Below, in pieces: positions 27,801 through 35,922 of a stretch of DNA of 64,000 bases. This DNA is from Chryseobacterium luteum (lineage in GTDB: Bacteria; Bacteroidota; Bacteroidia; Flavobacteriales; Weeksellaceae): assembly GCF_000737785.1 (NCBI RefSeq), contig NZ_JPRO01000003.1:1-64000 (forward strand). The letters are read 5' to 3'. The notes beneath the pieces were generated by a model. The model had not been told where the DNA came from and searched no databases. It worked only from the letters and a program-made list of their open reading frames with translations. The position numbers were made by a program, and so were the translations under genes. Every line of letters starts with the position of its first letter. The stretch's first letter is position 1.

Positions 27801-29943
27801 CATTATTAACAGGTGTTTCGCCTATTCTGTAAATGTAAACGGGAGGAACGATATAATTTATAGGATTATTAATGGAATATCTGATATTTCCATTAGGTGA
27901 ATCAAATCCTGTATTATTAGTGATACCGGCTGCATTGGCAGGTTGTATACTTCCTCTGAATTTTACGGGAATCGGGTTTGCCTGAGCAATACCGGGACTC
28001 AATTTTCCGGCCTCACCTTCTATCTTAGATGTAGGGAATGGGTCTTTTCTTCCCCATTGGTATTGTAAACCTTTAGTTTTATAGAAATCATGACCTGTAA
28101 GTTTTGCATTGGTAGCTCCAAGATTTCTGTCCATCCATTTCCAGTCAGTAAAGGAATTTCCGTTTTTGTCTTTTTCAAAGCCATGATGATAAGTGCTCCC
28201 GTCTCTAGGATCATCCGTTACCCAAACATGCCATGTCCAGTAGATCTGGTTATTTACTTTATAAGAAACAACAGCATTCCCTTCTTTAAGTTTGTTTACT
28301 AAAACTTTGATTTTAGCATCTTCTCCGTTACCTTCTAGCGTTACAGATTTGATCAAGCCCATTTCATCTTCCCAATAAAGCCCTGCACTGGCAGATCCTC
28401 CATCAGGAATTTTAGTATAATTGCCTTGCTCATCTTTCATAAACTCACCTCCTTTCGCCCACATTTCGTAAGCTTTTTTTACAGGGATATAAAGACCGTC
28501 AGCATCAACAATTACATTATTTTTTTTATATTTTCCTGTGAAAATATAACTGTTTGGTGCCTTGGTCCAGTCTACATAATCTGATTGAGCTCCTGAATTG
28601 ATCGTATAACAGGTAACTGGACAATCTTCCGTGACAGGATTTCCGAAAAGGCCTACATATTTTATAAATTTATTGATTTCAGTTTCTATATCCATCAAAG
28701 GTCTTGACGGACCGTTCCAGCTACTAATTACCTTTGTATTTCTAATAGCACCCACACCATACAATGACGCCTGCGAAGTGTTACTTAATGAAAAATTTTC
28801 AGAGCCAGGACCTCTATGCTTGCTGTATAAATCAGGATAGCCAAAATCATTTTGAGTATCATAATTACTCGTTGCAGAAAGAGAAACATATTGTCCGTTA
28901 TTTTTATATACCCTTAAGCCTGTAACTTTACTGATAACGATTACTACAGGTTGCTGATTTGTAAAGACATCACCCAATTTCTCATTGATATAATTGTAAA
29001 GATTATAATACCTGTTAACAAGAGCATTAGGGTTTGTGAAGTCAAGATATCCTCTTCCCGACGGCTCTCCTCCTTCCTCCGGAGGTAAGAACCAGTTGCT
29101 GAAATTGATAAAAAAGCTTTCATTTGAAAATTTTCCGGCAAACATATACACCGGATCATGATATGAAAACTCAAAAGGACTCATATCACTACCCTGATAG
29201 ATAAATTTCTGTGAACTGGCGATCGTAGAAAGGCCATTGGGATTGGTAATGTTAATAATCGGTGAGTTGGCATTAGAATTATCCAATGATGCATTACCTT
29301 GAAAAGACAAAACAATATCATCTAATTTTTTTGTCAGATGTTGAGACGTTACCCTGTCTTTAACCCCGGAAACAGATCCATTTGAGTTGTATAAAACCGT
29401 TCCGTCCTTTTTAGGGGTAAATAGAATCGTATACTGGTTTTCATCTAAATCACAGGTTCCATAGGTATAATTCGCCTTTTTGTAGTGGTTTAATGTTTTG
29501 TTCCATGTGATGGACTGCCAGTTGGTAATGCTTGAGTCTGAACTTAGTTCGACCTTTACCGAATGGGTATTCAAAGTCGATTCAGGTAATTCGAAATTAG
29601 CGGTAAGATCTTCATTGTATTCATAATTACCTGCAAAAGTCTTACACCATACCGAGACCCAATTATTTTGGGAATCCTTGTACTTGATTGTAATTTTTAC
29701 ATCTCCCGAGGTATTTGGTTTTTGAAAGTTTCCTTTCATGACAACCAATCCCTTCTCATTCACGTTTTGTGAAATAACGATAAGAGGATCCAGATCATAA
29801 ACACTTGGAGGTACAGGTGTTTTATGATTGGGCCCAATACTTGTCTCATTAGGCTTGGGGACGATAAAGGTCCCCGAATAAGCATGAGATGATGCAATAC
29901 AAAAGACTGCAGCAAAAATCTTTAAAGTCGATTTTTTTTTCAT
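24853..29943 (-). CDS. Large T9SS cargo protein with two FISUMP-like repeats
   Basis: About 1,696 residues from the ATG at 29943, where a signal peptide (KKKSTLKIFAAVFCIASSHAYSG) begins; the upstream ATG at 29991 adds 16 residues before it. The N-terminal 450 residues are beta-rich and unrecognised. Two long repeats follow, at about 585-1000 and 1120-1600, each with W-DPxxG.., KWMDRNLGA or FMDRDLGAL, QYQWGRKDP or HYQWGRKDP, and SPYDPCP.x.WR.P, as in the Fibrobacter succinogenes major paralogous (FISUMP) domain. The last 75 residues (VFPNPVKSLLYIN ... YQIYNVSGQLVKEG ... GIYLVRI) are a type A T9SS sorting domain. It is probably surface-bound; the ligand is unknown. Confidence 0.85.
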   Translation of the reverse strand: MKKKSTLKIFAAVFCIASSHAYSGTFIVPKPNETSIGPNHKTPVPPSVYDLDPLIVISQNVNEKGLVVMKGNFQKPNTSGDVKITIKYKDSQNNWVSVWCKTFAGNYEYNEDLTANFELPESTLNTHSVKVELSSDSSITNWQSITWNKTLNHYKKANYTYGTCDLDENQYTILFTPKKDGTVLYNSNGSVSGVKDRVTSQHLTKKLDDIVLSFQGNASLDNSNANSPIINITNPNGLSTIASSQKFIYQGSDMSPFEFSYHDPVYMFAGKFSNESFFINFSNWFLPPEEGGEPSGRGYLDFTNPNALVNRYYNLYNYINEKLGDVFTNQQPVVIVISKVTGLRVYKNNGQYVSLSATSNYDTQNDFGYPDLYSKHRGPGSENFSLSNTSQASLYGVGAIRNTKVISSWNGPSRPLMDIETEINKFIKYVGLFGNPVTEDCPVTCYTINSGAQSDYVDWTKAPNSYIFTGKYKKNNVIVDADGLYIPVKKAYEMWAKGGEFMKDEQGNYTKIPDGGSASAGLYWEDEMGLIKSVTLEGNGEDAKIKVLVNKLKEGNAVVSYKVNNQIYWTWHVWVTDDPRDGSTYHHGFEKDKNGNSFTDWKWMDRNLGATNAKLTGHDFYKTKGLQYQWGRKDPFPTSKIEGEAGKLSPGIAQANPIPVKFRGSIQPANAAGITNNTGFDSPNGNIRYSINNPINYIVPPVYIYRIGETPVNNGESYAIQGPTVKDWVRKDKTTWFSKSKYKNYDQTDFSKNVAWDLWGDPRGGQQTKLNTSDADLKAQSMMYAMKSPYDPCPCEWRTPSFYSSTAGFSTEPEASPWGKENDFYGGAVEISPTSMNSSFPGIKVYPSLGFDFTGVSGRNLGVIPINGNYEYYPQPMTLNEYNSSNVKVKDITRSADKVYLGMNANIGPEAVLQDEISDGQLHSSTFFTYAEPENTGTRGLALVSDPGNTTGHTSVGFHKIIQNSLIDGNAFESRGVRCIKDPNNAYMPTIFETEYVDTPASQYTLEQLKSWTKEPNSYIEYTNSTLDVPAASKDKIIDIPLRKAYAMNKLYFSQNNEMPAGSVTSFSVVWTTNPSLISNIEIIDGSSIENGKLRVTLDEQEAGNAVIAFHLGNSGQWVNGNNADPILWSWHIWAPKSMVQEQTEFVTETTGTGIRSANEQFVNPANSPYGVPLNTKFMDRDLGALMPFINEHLESSSATATSPLGYDSGNPNSANSLRVEQIRDSGGMHYQWGRKDPIPVFYNPGGFYNFPQLYVGGVFKGRPFNTYKVYRQNNLVSGVITYPMSGNPPLPVGLTNDDYLTSGTKSYSVYSNSSNANVLPTDNTENKIKKVLKYSVNNPFTFLYQTEPAVNESPKYDWLANENGLMTDRWGHSKEKSPYDPCPEGWRIPDLFESIDGGVDGLGLSYAKGNTPWYYQAKFNILQSNGSYKNFFGIDPTIFSTPSSLPSYAPNNRVYYENYNINKGSYIGGYVRAAGGGQTVRYGFVLNKPEYNIGNFSNNGIRGFEWGNNMDGIIPTNHTVASFYKSGVWSASPIGQLGKAAGMYFNVEGGSQSPNPTLLYYLTPSYAFNPQAGMSCRCAKIQYDGNGNEIGRYDPFVLAVPKNTTGKAVNTFAKKQLEEIQKDEKKLSVFPNPVKSLLYINADDKDYYYQIYNVSGQLVKEGKFENKKTDLSSLIQGIYLVRINNSETIVKIIKE

Positions 29944-30374
29944 ACGTATAAAAATTAAAAGTGTTTTTAGAAATAGATAAAATGGTAGCATGGTAAGATC
30001 TCGTTAAATAAGGTGCAATAAGCTTTAAGAATACTGCTTTATTTCTTATCCCAACTTAATCAATACCGATAAGCTTTACAATAAATAAAATATTTACTGT
30101 CTTTATATCAGGCTGTATAGGTGATTTAAATCAGATCTCTGAAATTGAAAAATGGGGCAGTATGGAAAACTGCATCATGTTTGGGAAGTAAGTTTTTTTC
30201 ATTTGTTGTGTTTAAGTTTTGTTGTGTTTTTTGAAAGATTAAAAATTTAAGACAAAGCTTTATTTTTAAAAATTTCTTTAACAAAATTCGATAAAATAAT
30301 TTTCTCCGACAATAGATACATTAATTTTTTAAGAAAAATGTTATATCGATTTTATGAATTTATAGCAAGGGTTT
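29944..30374. other. Gene-free boundary between the T9SS gene and the glycan locus
   Basis: 431 AT-rich bases without a plausible ORF. They hold the upstream region of the large T9SS gene and the 3' end of the glycan locus. No clear hairpin terminator for the glycan operon was found here, and no -7 box with confident spacing. Confidence 0.5.
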
Positions 30375-30926
30375 TTATATTTTATTATTGATATAACCTT
30401 CTGTAGCGCTTTCTGTTGGGTAAATTTTGCCGGGATTCCCAACCACTACAGAATTGGCGGGAACATCAAAATTTACATACGAATTGGGTGCAATTAAAAC
30501 ATTGCTTCCAATAGTAATTCCACCTACAATCACGGCATTGGGCCCTATCCATACTTCATCACCGATTGTAGGGAAGCCCTGGAACTTCCCCCGGTTTTGC
30601 TGGCCGATCGTTACCCCTTGTGCAATATTACAGTTTTTCCCGATTTTAGCTTTAGGATTGATCACCAGACTTCCCCAGTGCCCCAAATAAAAGCCTTCCC
30701 CTATTTCCGTGTCGGGATAAATCTGATACCCATATTTTATCTGATAATGTCTGAGAACAAATTTCCAGAATATCCCTGAAACAGGCTTTTTGTTATACTT
30801 CTGAGCTTTTCTTAAAATATAAATAAAATGCAGATTCGGATTGATACATTTTTTCCATATCTCAAATGAAGAGAGCCATTTTCCGCTTTCCCTGTAAAAA
30901 TCTTTTTGTATGACAGTGTAGCTCAT
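30375..30926 (-). CDS. Left-handed beta-helix acyltransferase, serine-acetyltransferase-like
   Basis: A 183-residue hexapeptide-repeat acyltransferase of the CysE/WbbJ-like class. The N-terminal 70 residues are helical, followed by repeats from about 85: GEGFYLGHWGSLVINPKAKIG, the NIAQGVTIGQ segment, FPTIGDEVWIGPNAVIVG, then a GNPGKIY end. His in LGHWG is the likely catalytic base. In a glycan locus it probably O- or N-acetylates a sugar rather than serine. It lies 9 bases after the adjacent glycosyltransferase and is the last gene of this minus-strand block. Confidence 0.82.
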   Translation of the reverse strand: MSYTVIQKDFYRESGKWLSSFEIWKKCINPNLHFIYILRKAQKYNKKPVSGIFWKFVLRHYQIKYGYQIYPDTEIGEGFYLGHWGSLVINPKAKIGKNCNIAQGVTIGQQNRGKFQGFPTIGDEVWIGPNAVIVGGITIGSNVLIAPNSYVNFDVPANSVVVGNPGKIYPTESATEGYINNKI

Positions 30927-30935
30927 TTTAATTTT

Positions 30936-32087
30936 TTATAGTTCATCAATGATTTCCTGAAGCTTTGCTACAGATTTCTGCAGGACAAAAGGCAGGTCAG
31001 TCGCGGCGATTTCTTTTTCGTAATGGCCGGCAAGTTCTGCGTCGGTAAGGAGTTTTTTCATTCCTTCGTAAATTCCTTCTTCAGAATTTGGGGTGATAAC
31101 GCCTAATTTTCCTTCCTGGAGAAGATCTTTTATTCCGGAAACATCTGTGGATACAATAGGTTTATTTAAAATCAAAGCTTCTGCGATAATGGTAGGGAAG
31201 CCTTCGTGTCTTGAAGACATCACATAAAATTCAGCTTTTTTCAGATACGGATAGGGATTGCTTCTGAAACCGAGCATTTTTACAGTCTCCTGAAGACCTA
31301 ATTGATTTAGCTTTGTCTGGATATTCTCAAAATCAAAACCATCACCAATAATGATGATCTGATGCTTCAATCCCTCACCGATCAGTTTTTTATGCACATC
31401 AATAAGCCTGTCGTAGCCTTTCTGCGGATAAACCGTTCCAATAGTAATAAAAGTGGGGATGGTGTTGGAAAAAGGATAATCATTGATGGCCGTATTGGCT
31501 TTACTTAAAGTATCATCCTTATCGATCGGGTTAAAGATTTTAATAACCGCCTGTTTCTCTCTTTCATTTTGGGCAGCCTTTTGCATTTCTTCTTTCAGCT
31601 TATTGGAAATTACCAGTATTCTGTCAAACCTGAAAAGCTGTCTGATCACGTCCGGCGTATATTCTTTCAGATTAAAAATATCATTCTGTATCCAGATAAT
31701 TTTTTTTGAATCTTTCTGTGGACTGGAAAGCAGCTCTCTATACATACCATGGATAGCCGCTATTTCTACATCGTATTTTTTATTTTTCAGAACGAACCTA
31801 TACAGAAGCCCCGGAAACCACAGGAACATTTTCTGATAAAGCACCCTGAATGCTTTCACCGGAATTTCGTGAGGTCTGTTGGTGGTTATCATTTCCCCTT
31901 TAAGGAGATAATGCAGATTCACCCATGACGGAACTTCCTGGATGTACATTCCTGTGTAGAGATTGATCAGCAGGTCTATTTCATATTTGTCCTCAGGGAG
32001 GTTTTTGAGAAAGTTGATGAGAACTTTTTCTGCACCGCCATGCCGGAGAGAACCTATACGAATAAGAACTTTCTTTTTTTGTGACAT
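30936..32087 (-). CDS. Glycosyltransferase family 4
   Basis: A 383-residue GT-B enzyme adding a sugar to a lipid-linked glycan at the cytoplasmic face of the membrane. The N-terminal domain has the RIGSLRHGGAEKVL glycine-rich loop of the acceptor side. The donor domain has TIGTVYPQKGYDRLI, and SSRHEGFPTIIAEAL with the E-x7-E motif, then VSTDVSGIKDLL. Length is normal. It is 6 bases downstream of a GT2 gene. It resembles the GT4 gene ending at 36677 in length and motifs. Sugar and linkage are unknown. Confidence 0.88.
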   Translation of the reverse strand: MSQKKKVLIRIGSLRHGGAEKVLINFLKNLPEDKYEIDLLINLYTGMYIQEVPSWVNLHYLLKGEMITTNRPHEIPVKAFRVLYQKMFLWFPGLLYRFVLKNKKYDVEIAAIHGMYRELLSSPQKDSKKIIWIQNDIFNLKEYTPDVIRQLFRFDRILVISNKLKEEMQKAAQNEREKQAVIKIFNPIDKDDTLSKANTAINDYPFSNTIPTFITIGTVYPQKGYDRLIDVHKKLIGEGLKHQIIIIGDGFDFENIQTKLNQLGLQETVKMLGFRSNPYPYLKKAEFYVMSSRHEGFPTIIAEALILNKPIVSTDVSGIKDLLQEGKLGVITPNSEEGIYEGMKKLLTDAELAGHYEKEIAATDLPFVLQKSVAKLQEIIDEL

Positions 32088-32093
32088 AAACTA

Positions 32094-32945
32094 TTAGTCG
32101 GTTACGATATTGTTTTTATAAAATCCTTTGGATACAAAATAACTGAATAAAGATGGGAAAAATATTATTAACAGGAGTTTAATAATATGTTTTTTATGAG
32201 CAGTGAAATTGTTAATGACATATTTGTTGACTTCTTCCTGCGTAATCTCCCGGTGGGCATCGAATTGTGATTTTATAAAAGATTCCACCTCATTTTTCAT
32301 TCCAATATTCTTCTGCGAAAGAGACTGGCTGTTGAAAACCCTTCTGTAAAGGCAAAAAGGCTTTTTAAAATGTTTGAACTGAAAGCCTGAACTTGCTGCT
32401 CTTGAAAAAAAATCCCTGTCCTCCGAATAAGAAAGACTTTCATTAAATAATATTTTGGAAATTAATTTCTTACTGAATAATGTGGAAGAGGGAGTAAGCA
32501 TATTGCTGACGTACATAAGCTGGAATTTAGAAAATTCACATTTCTTATGCAGGAATTCTGTGTCCCCGAAAAACTGAAGATCACAGTATAAAACATCATA
32601 ATTTGTATGATTATTAAGATAGCTGATCCCATCACTGATGGCCGGTAATAAACGGTCATCTGAATCCAGACACAATAAAAAACTACCTTTTGCCTGCTTC
32701 AAACCCATATTCCTGCTGGCGGAAACTCCTGAGTTTTCTTTATGAATTATTACGGTGTGAGGATTCTTATATTCTTTCAGAAAACCCAGTAGTTCATTAT
32801 CTGTAGATCCGTCGTTAACAATAATAACTTCGTAGGAATAACGGATCTGAGCCTGATCGATGCTTTCCAGGCATTCTTTTACATACTTTAAAGGTGTGTT
32901 GTAGACAGGAATGATAATGGATAACTCTAAAGAATCTGTTTCCAT
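32094..32945 (-). CDS. Glycosyltransferase family 2
   Basis: A GT-A enzyme of 283 residues from the ATG at 32945, or 292 from 32972; the first gives the usual short lead before the first strand. Motifs: LSIIIPVYN, IIVNDGSTDNE, ENSGVSASRN, and the metal-binding LCLDSDDRLLP. The C-terminus has a hydrophobic helix (HIIKLLLIIFFPSLFSYF) that may attach it to the membrane. Its start overlaps the end of the upstream GT4 gene by 19 bases, which indicates translational coupling. Substrate is unknown. Confidence 0.86.
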   Translation of the reverse strand: METDSLELSIIIPVYNTPLKYVKECLESIDQAQIRYSYEVIIVNDGSTDNELLGFLKEYKNPHTVIIHKENSGVSASRNMGLKQAKGSFLLCLDSDDRLLPAISDGISYLNNHTNYDVLYCDLQFFGDTEFLHKKCEFSKFQLMYVSNMLTPSSTLFSKKLISKILFNESLSYSEDRDFFSRAASSGFQFKHFKKPFCLYRRVFNSQSLSQKNIGMKNEVESFIKSQFDAHREITQEEVNKYVINNFTAHKKHIIKLLLIIFFPSLFSYFVSKGFYKNNIVTD

Positions 32946-34060
32946 TGCTGTGTTATTTTTTCTTTCTTCCATTTGTGAGTTTCTTCGTAAGAAGATTTTA
33001 TAAGAGAGTTTAATCTATTTTCATCGTGCACCAGCGTTTCAAGTTCCTGTATAAATTTATCTTTATCATGAAGCGGAATGAGAAAACCGTTTTTTTTATT
33101 AATAATATCAGAAGGTCCGTAATTACAGTCATAGGCAATCAGGATATTGGAAAAGAACATAGCCTGTATCAGTATCGTAGGCAGCGCTTCTTCAGTAGAG
33201 GTAAGGCAGTTGATTTTTGAAGACATAAGGATCTGGTATACCTCTTCCATGCTTCTGTTTCCTAAAAGCTCAATCTTTGAGGTAAGGTTCTTATCAATAA
33301 CCTCCTGCTGAATTCGTTTTTCCTCCCGGCCGCTTCCTATGATAACTACTTTCCAGTCTTCGGGCAGATGGGTTTTAGAAATGATATCAATGAATTCACT
33401 TATATTTTTCTCCGGATCAAGTCTTGCTACCACGGAAATAATATTCTTCTTTCGGTCAGGCTCGATGTAGCTTTGGGTTTCAACCTCATTGTCCATGAGA
33501 TTATAAATAGTCAGTGAATTTTTATTAATCTCCTTATAATATTTTTCGCCGGGAATATTGGTGCTTACAACTGTTCTTAAATTTTTGTAGTAGCGCCTTA
33601 AGCCTTTATTCCAGAATAGGCCTCCTGATGTATAGCTCATATGTTCCCAGGCAATAGTCTTTTTACTGATTTCCCTGTCTAAAGAAAGCATGGAGGAAAT
33701 TTTATACCAGCAGGAAACGATAGTGTCGTAATTGTGGTGGTTTTCCTTTATCCATTCCTTTAAAGTCTTATAAGAACCGAAATCATACAGGTAAGAATAG
33801 ATATTGTAGATTTTAGGAACTTTGTTGAATTTCTTATAAATGGAAGTTGCAAATCTCGAATGTTTGTTGGCAAAAGAATCAATATAATGCTTTTTTATTT
33901 TGGGATGGATAGGATAAAAATCCTTGTGGGGAGCCATCAGAAAGAGTATTTCAATGTCATAGTTCTGCTCTGTGAGTTCTGAGGTGAGATTAGAGAGCAC
34001 TTTAGCTACGCCGCCGGGCTTGATATTCTGATAGTATATAAATAAAATTTTTCGGGTCAT
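32927..34060 (-). CDS. Glycosyltransferase family 4, altered E-x7-E motif
   Basis: A 377-residue GT-B enzyme. Visible are the N-terminal FIYYQNIKPGGVAKVL loop, the donor domain starting at NIISVVARLDPEKNI, and the stretch STEEALPTILIQAM. In this last motif the second glutamate of E-x7-E is replaced by glutamine (E-ALPTILI-Q), so its activity is less certain than that of the neighbours. It overlaps the downstream GT2 gene and follows an acyltransferase gene by 8 bases. The substrate is unknown. Confidence 0.82.
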   Translation of the reverse strand: MTRKILFIYYQNIKPGGVAKVLSNLTSELTEQNYDIEILFLMAPHKDFYPIHPKIKKHYIDSFANKHSRFATSIYKKFNKVPKIYNIYSYLYDFGSYKTLKEWIKENHHNYDTIVSCWYKISSMLSLDREISKKTIAWEHMSYTSGGLFWNKGLRRYYKNLRTVVSTNIPGEKYYKEINKNSLTIYNLMDNEVETQSYIEPDRKKNIISVVARLDPEKNISEFIDIISKTHLPEDWKVVIIGSGREEKRIQQEVIDKNLTSKIELLGNRSMEEVYQILMSSKINCLTSTEEALPTILIQAMFFSNILIAYDCNYGPSDIINKKNGFLIPLHDKDKFIQELETLVHDENRLNSLIKSSYEETHKWKKEKITQQWKQIL

Positions 34061-34068
34061 TTGCGGTG

Positions 34069-34638
34069 TTATTTTATTCTTCTGGCCTTTTTGAATTTAT
34101 AAGGGAGATTGGCCTTAATATATTCGTCCAGTTTTTTTCTGTCCTTTTCCAGTTCCCTGGGATATTCCGGGCTGCTTTTTAAAACAATATCGCCATAATC
34201 TTCTATGGTACACAGAAACTGTGCGGGATTACCAATAAATACCGTATTATCAGGCATAGACTGGGACAAAACAGAATTGGCTCCCAAAATACAGTTGTTT
34301 CCGATTTGTACATCATGGGTGATAACACAGTTGATTCCGATTGTGCTGTTGTTGCCGATTTTTATTCTTCCGAAGATCCTTGCATTCTCATAACCGGGAA
34401 GTTTTCTCAGGAGGGTAGTGGTACCGCCGTGGTTAACAAATCTTACCCCGGCAGCAATATTTACATCATTTCCGATTTCAATCAGGTAAGGCTCTGTTCC
34501 GAAATAAACTTTGTCGGGCATATTGAAATTTTTCCCGACCTTCATACCGCGGTATTTTGCTGCCTCAAGGCTGGCCTTGTTGAGAAAAGCATGATAGACG
34601 GAATGTATTTTTAATACGATTCTGAATATGAACATCAT
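34069..34638 (-). CDS. Left-handed beta-helix acyltransferase (WbbJ-like)
   Basis: A 189-residue hexapeptide-repeat acyltransferase. Repeats run from about residue 40 (IEIGNDVNIAAGVRFVNHGG), with the His of VNHGG as likely catalytic base, through IGNNSTIGINCVITHDVQIG to VFIGNPAQFL. The C-terminal 40 residues are basic and may bind the partner subunit or membrane. It is the first gene of a minus-strand block, divergent from the KAS III block with only 44 bases between ATGs. It is a candidate for using the acyl-ACP made there. Confidence 0.82.
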   Translation of the reverse strand: MMFIFRIVLKIHSVYHAFLNKASLEAAKYRGMKVGKNFNMPDKVYFGTEPYLIEIGNDVNIAAGVRFVNHGGTTTLLRKLPGYENARIFGRIKIGNNSTIGINCVITHDVQIGNNCILGANSVLSQSMPDNTVFIGNPAQFLCTIEDYGDIVLKSSPEYPRELEKDRKKLDEYIKANLPYKFKKARRIK

Positions 34639-34656
34639 TATTGTGAATTTGTTTTT

Positions 34657-34664
34657 TACTTTTG
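34657..34664 (+). promoter_or_regulatory. -7 box before the KAS III gene
   Basis: TACTTTTG matches TANNTTTG and lies 18 bases before the ATG at 34683, in the short divergent gap shared with the acyltransferase gene. Confidence 0.5.
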
Positions 34665-34682
34665 CAAAGAAAAAGAATTTAT

Positions 34683-35657
34683 ATGATAAAAGTTTCCAAA
34701 ATAGAATATTATTTGCCTGAGAAGGTTCTTACAAATGAGGATCTTGAGAAAGAATTCCCTGAATGGAGCTCCGATAGAATTCACGAGAAAGTAGGCATCA
34801 GGCAGCGCCATATTTCTTCGGACAGCGAGACCGTTTTGGAACTTGCCGTAAAATCTTCCGAAAAAATTTTCGAAAATTATGACAGGAATAAAGTAGATTT
34901 TATTCTTTTCTGTACCCAAAGTCCGGATTATTTTCTTCCCACTACTGCCTGTATCCTTCAGGACAGACTGGGCCTTAGAAGAAATATAGGAGCAATGGAT
35001 TTTAATCTTGGCTGTTCCGGATTCGTTTATGGACTGGCTTTTGCTAAAGGATTAGCAGCAGCCGGTATTGCGAAAAGTATTTTACTGATCACATCAGAAA
35101 CCTATACCAAGCATATCAACCCAAAAGATAAGGCCAACCGAAGTATATTCGGGGATGCATCCGCATCGGTGATTGTAGAGAAGGATGAAAATGCTGAAGG
35201 TTACCAGTTCTGCCTCGGTACAGACGGAAGCGGAGCCGAAAATCTTATTGTAAAGAAAGGAGCTTTCAAAAAAGATTTTGAGCTCAATCCGGAAAATGAT
35301 TTTGAGCCGGAAAATCTTTACATGAACGGACCCGAAATTTTTAATTTCACCATTGAAAATATTCCGGGACTGGTAAAAGAAACTTTGGAAACAAACGGGC
35401 TGACGATGGATGATATCGATCATTTTGTTTTCCACCAGGCCAATTCTTTTATGCTGAATTATTTAAGGAAAAAGACCAAAATACCAGCAGAAAAGTTTTA
35501 TATTGACATGGAAAACACGGGAAATACAGTTTCCGCAACCATTCCTATCGCCCTGAAAAATATGATGGATAAAGGAATGCTGAAGGAAGGAGACCGGGTC
35601 TTAATGGCTGGTTTCGGAGTAGGATATTCCTGGGGAGCAACCGTGATGAAATTTTAA
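34683..35657 (+). CDS. 3-oxoacyl-ACP synthase III-like enzyme
   Basis: A 324-residue thiolase-fold enzyme. The full KAS III triad is present: C111 in NLGCSGFVYG, H251 in FVFHQAN and N281 in ENTGNTVSAT. It is probably active in condensing an acyl-CoA or acyl-ACP with malonyl-ACP. I chose the ATG at 34683, which gives the usual MIKVSKIEYYLPE start; the ATG at 34662 overlaps the -7 box. It stands in an operon with an acyl carrier protein and an SDR reductase inside a glycan locus, so it is probably not the housekeeping FabH but makes a special short acyl group for sugar decoration (inference). Confidence 0.88.
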   Translation: MIKVSKIEYYLPEKVLTNEDLEKEFPEWSSDRIHEKVGIRQRHISSDSETVLELAVKSSEKIFENYDRNKVDFILFCTQSPDYFLPTTACILQDRLGLRRNIGAMDFNLGCSGFVYGLAFAKGLAAAGIAKSILLITSETYTKHINPKDKANRSIFGDASASVIVEKDENAEGYQFCLGTDGSGAENLIVKKGAFKKDFELNPENDFEPENLYMNGPEIFNFTIENIPGLVKETLETNGLTMDDIDHFVFHQANSFMLNYLRKKTKIPAEKFYIDMENTGNTVSATIPIALKNMMDKGMLKEGDRVLMAGFGVGYSWGATVMKF

Positions 35658-35688
35658 GTAGTAACATAATGTTGTAAAATAAAAATAT

Positions 35689-35922
35689 ATGAAGACATCC
35701 GTTTTTTTAGAGAAATTACAAGAAGAATTAGAAGAAGACGAAACCCTGACAACTGAAACCAACCTGAAACAGCTGGAAAGCTATGATTCTATCAGCCTGC
35801 TTTCCGTTATTGCATTTGTTGATGAAAATTTCGATAAGAAAATTGACACCAAGCATTTTAAAGATATAGAAACCGTTTCTGATCTTATGAATGCTATTGG
35901 TAAAGAAAACTTTGAAGATTAA
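35689..35922 (+). CDS. Acyl carrier protein 1
   Basis: A 77-residue four-helix carrier protein with the phosphopantetheine site S34 in YDSISLLSV, the DS-x-x-L context of ACPs. It is acidic and normal in length. It lies 31 bases after the KAS III gene and overlaps the SDR gene start by one base (TAATG), so the three are co-translated. It probably carries the growing acyl chain between the two enzymes. Confidence 0.88.
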   Translation: MKTSVFLEKLQEELEEDETLTTETNLKQLESYDSISLLSVIAFVDENFDKKIDTKHFKDIETVSDLMNAIGKENFED

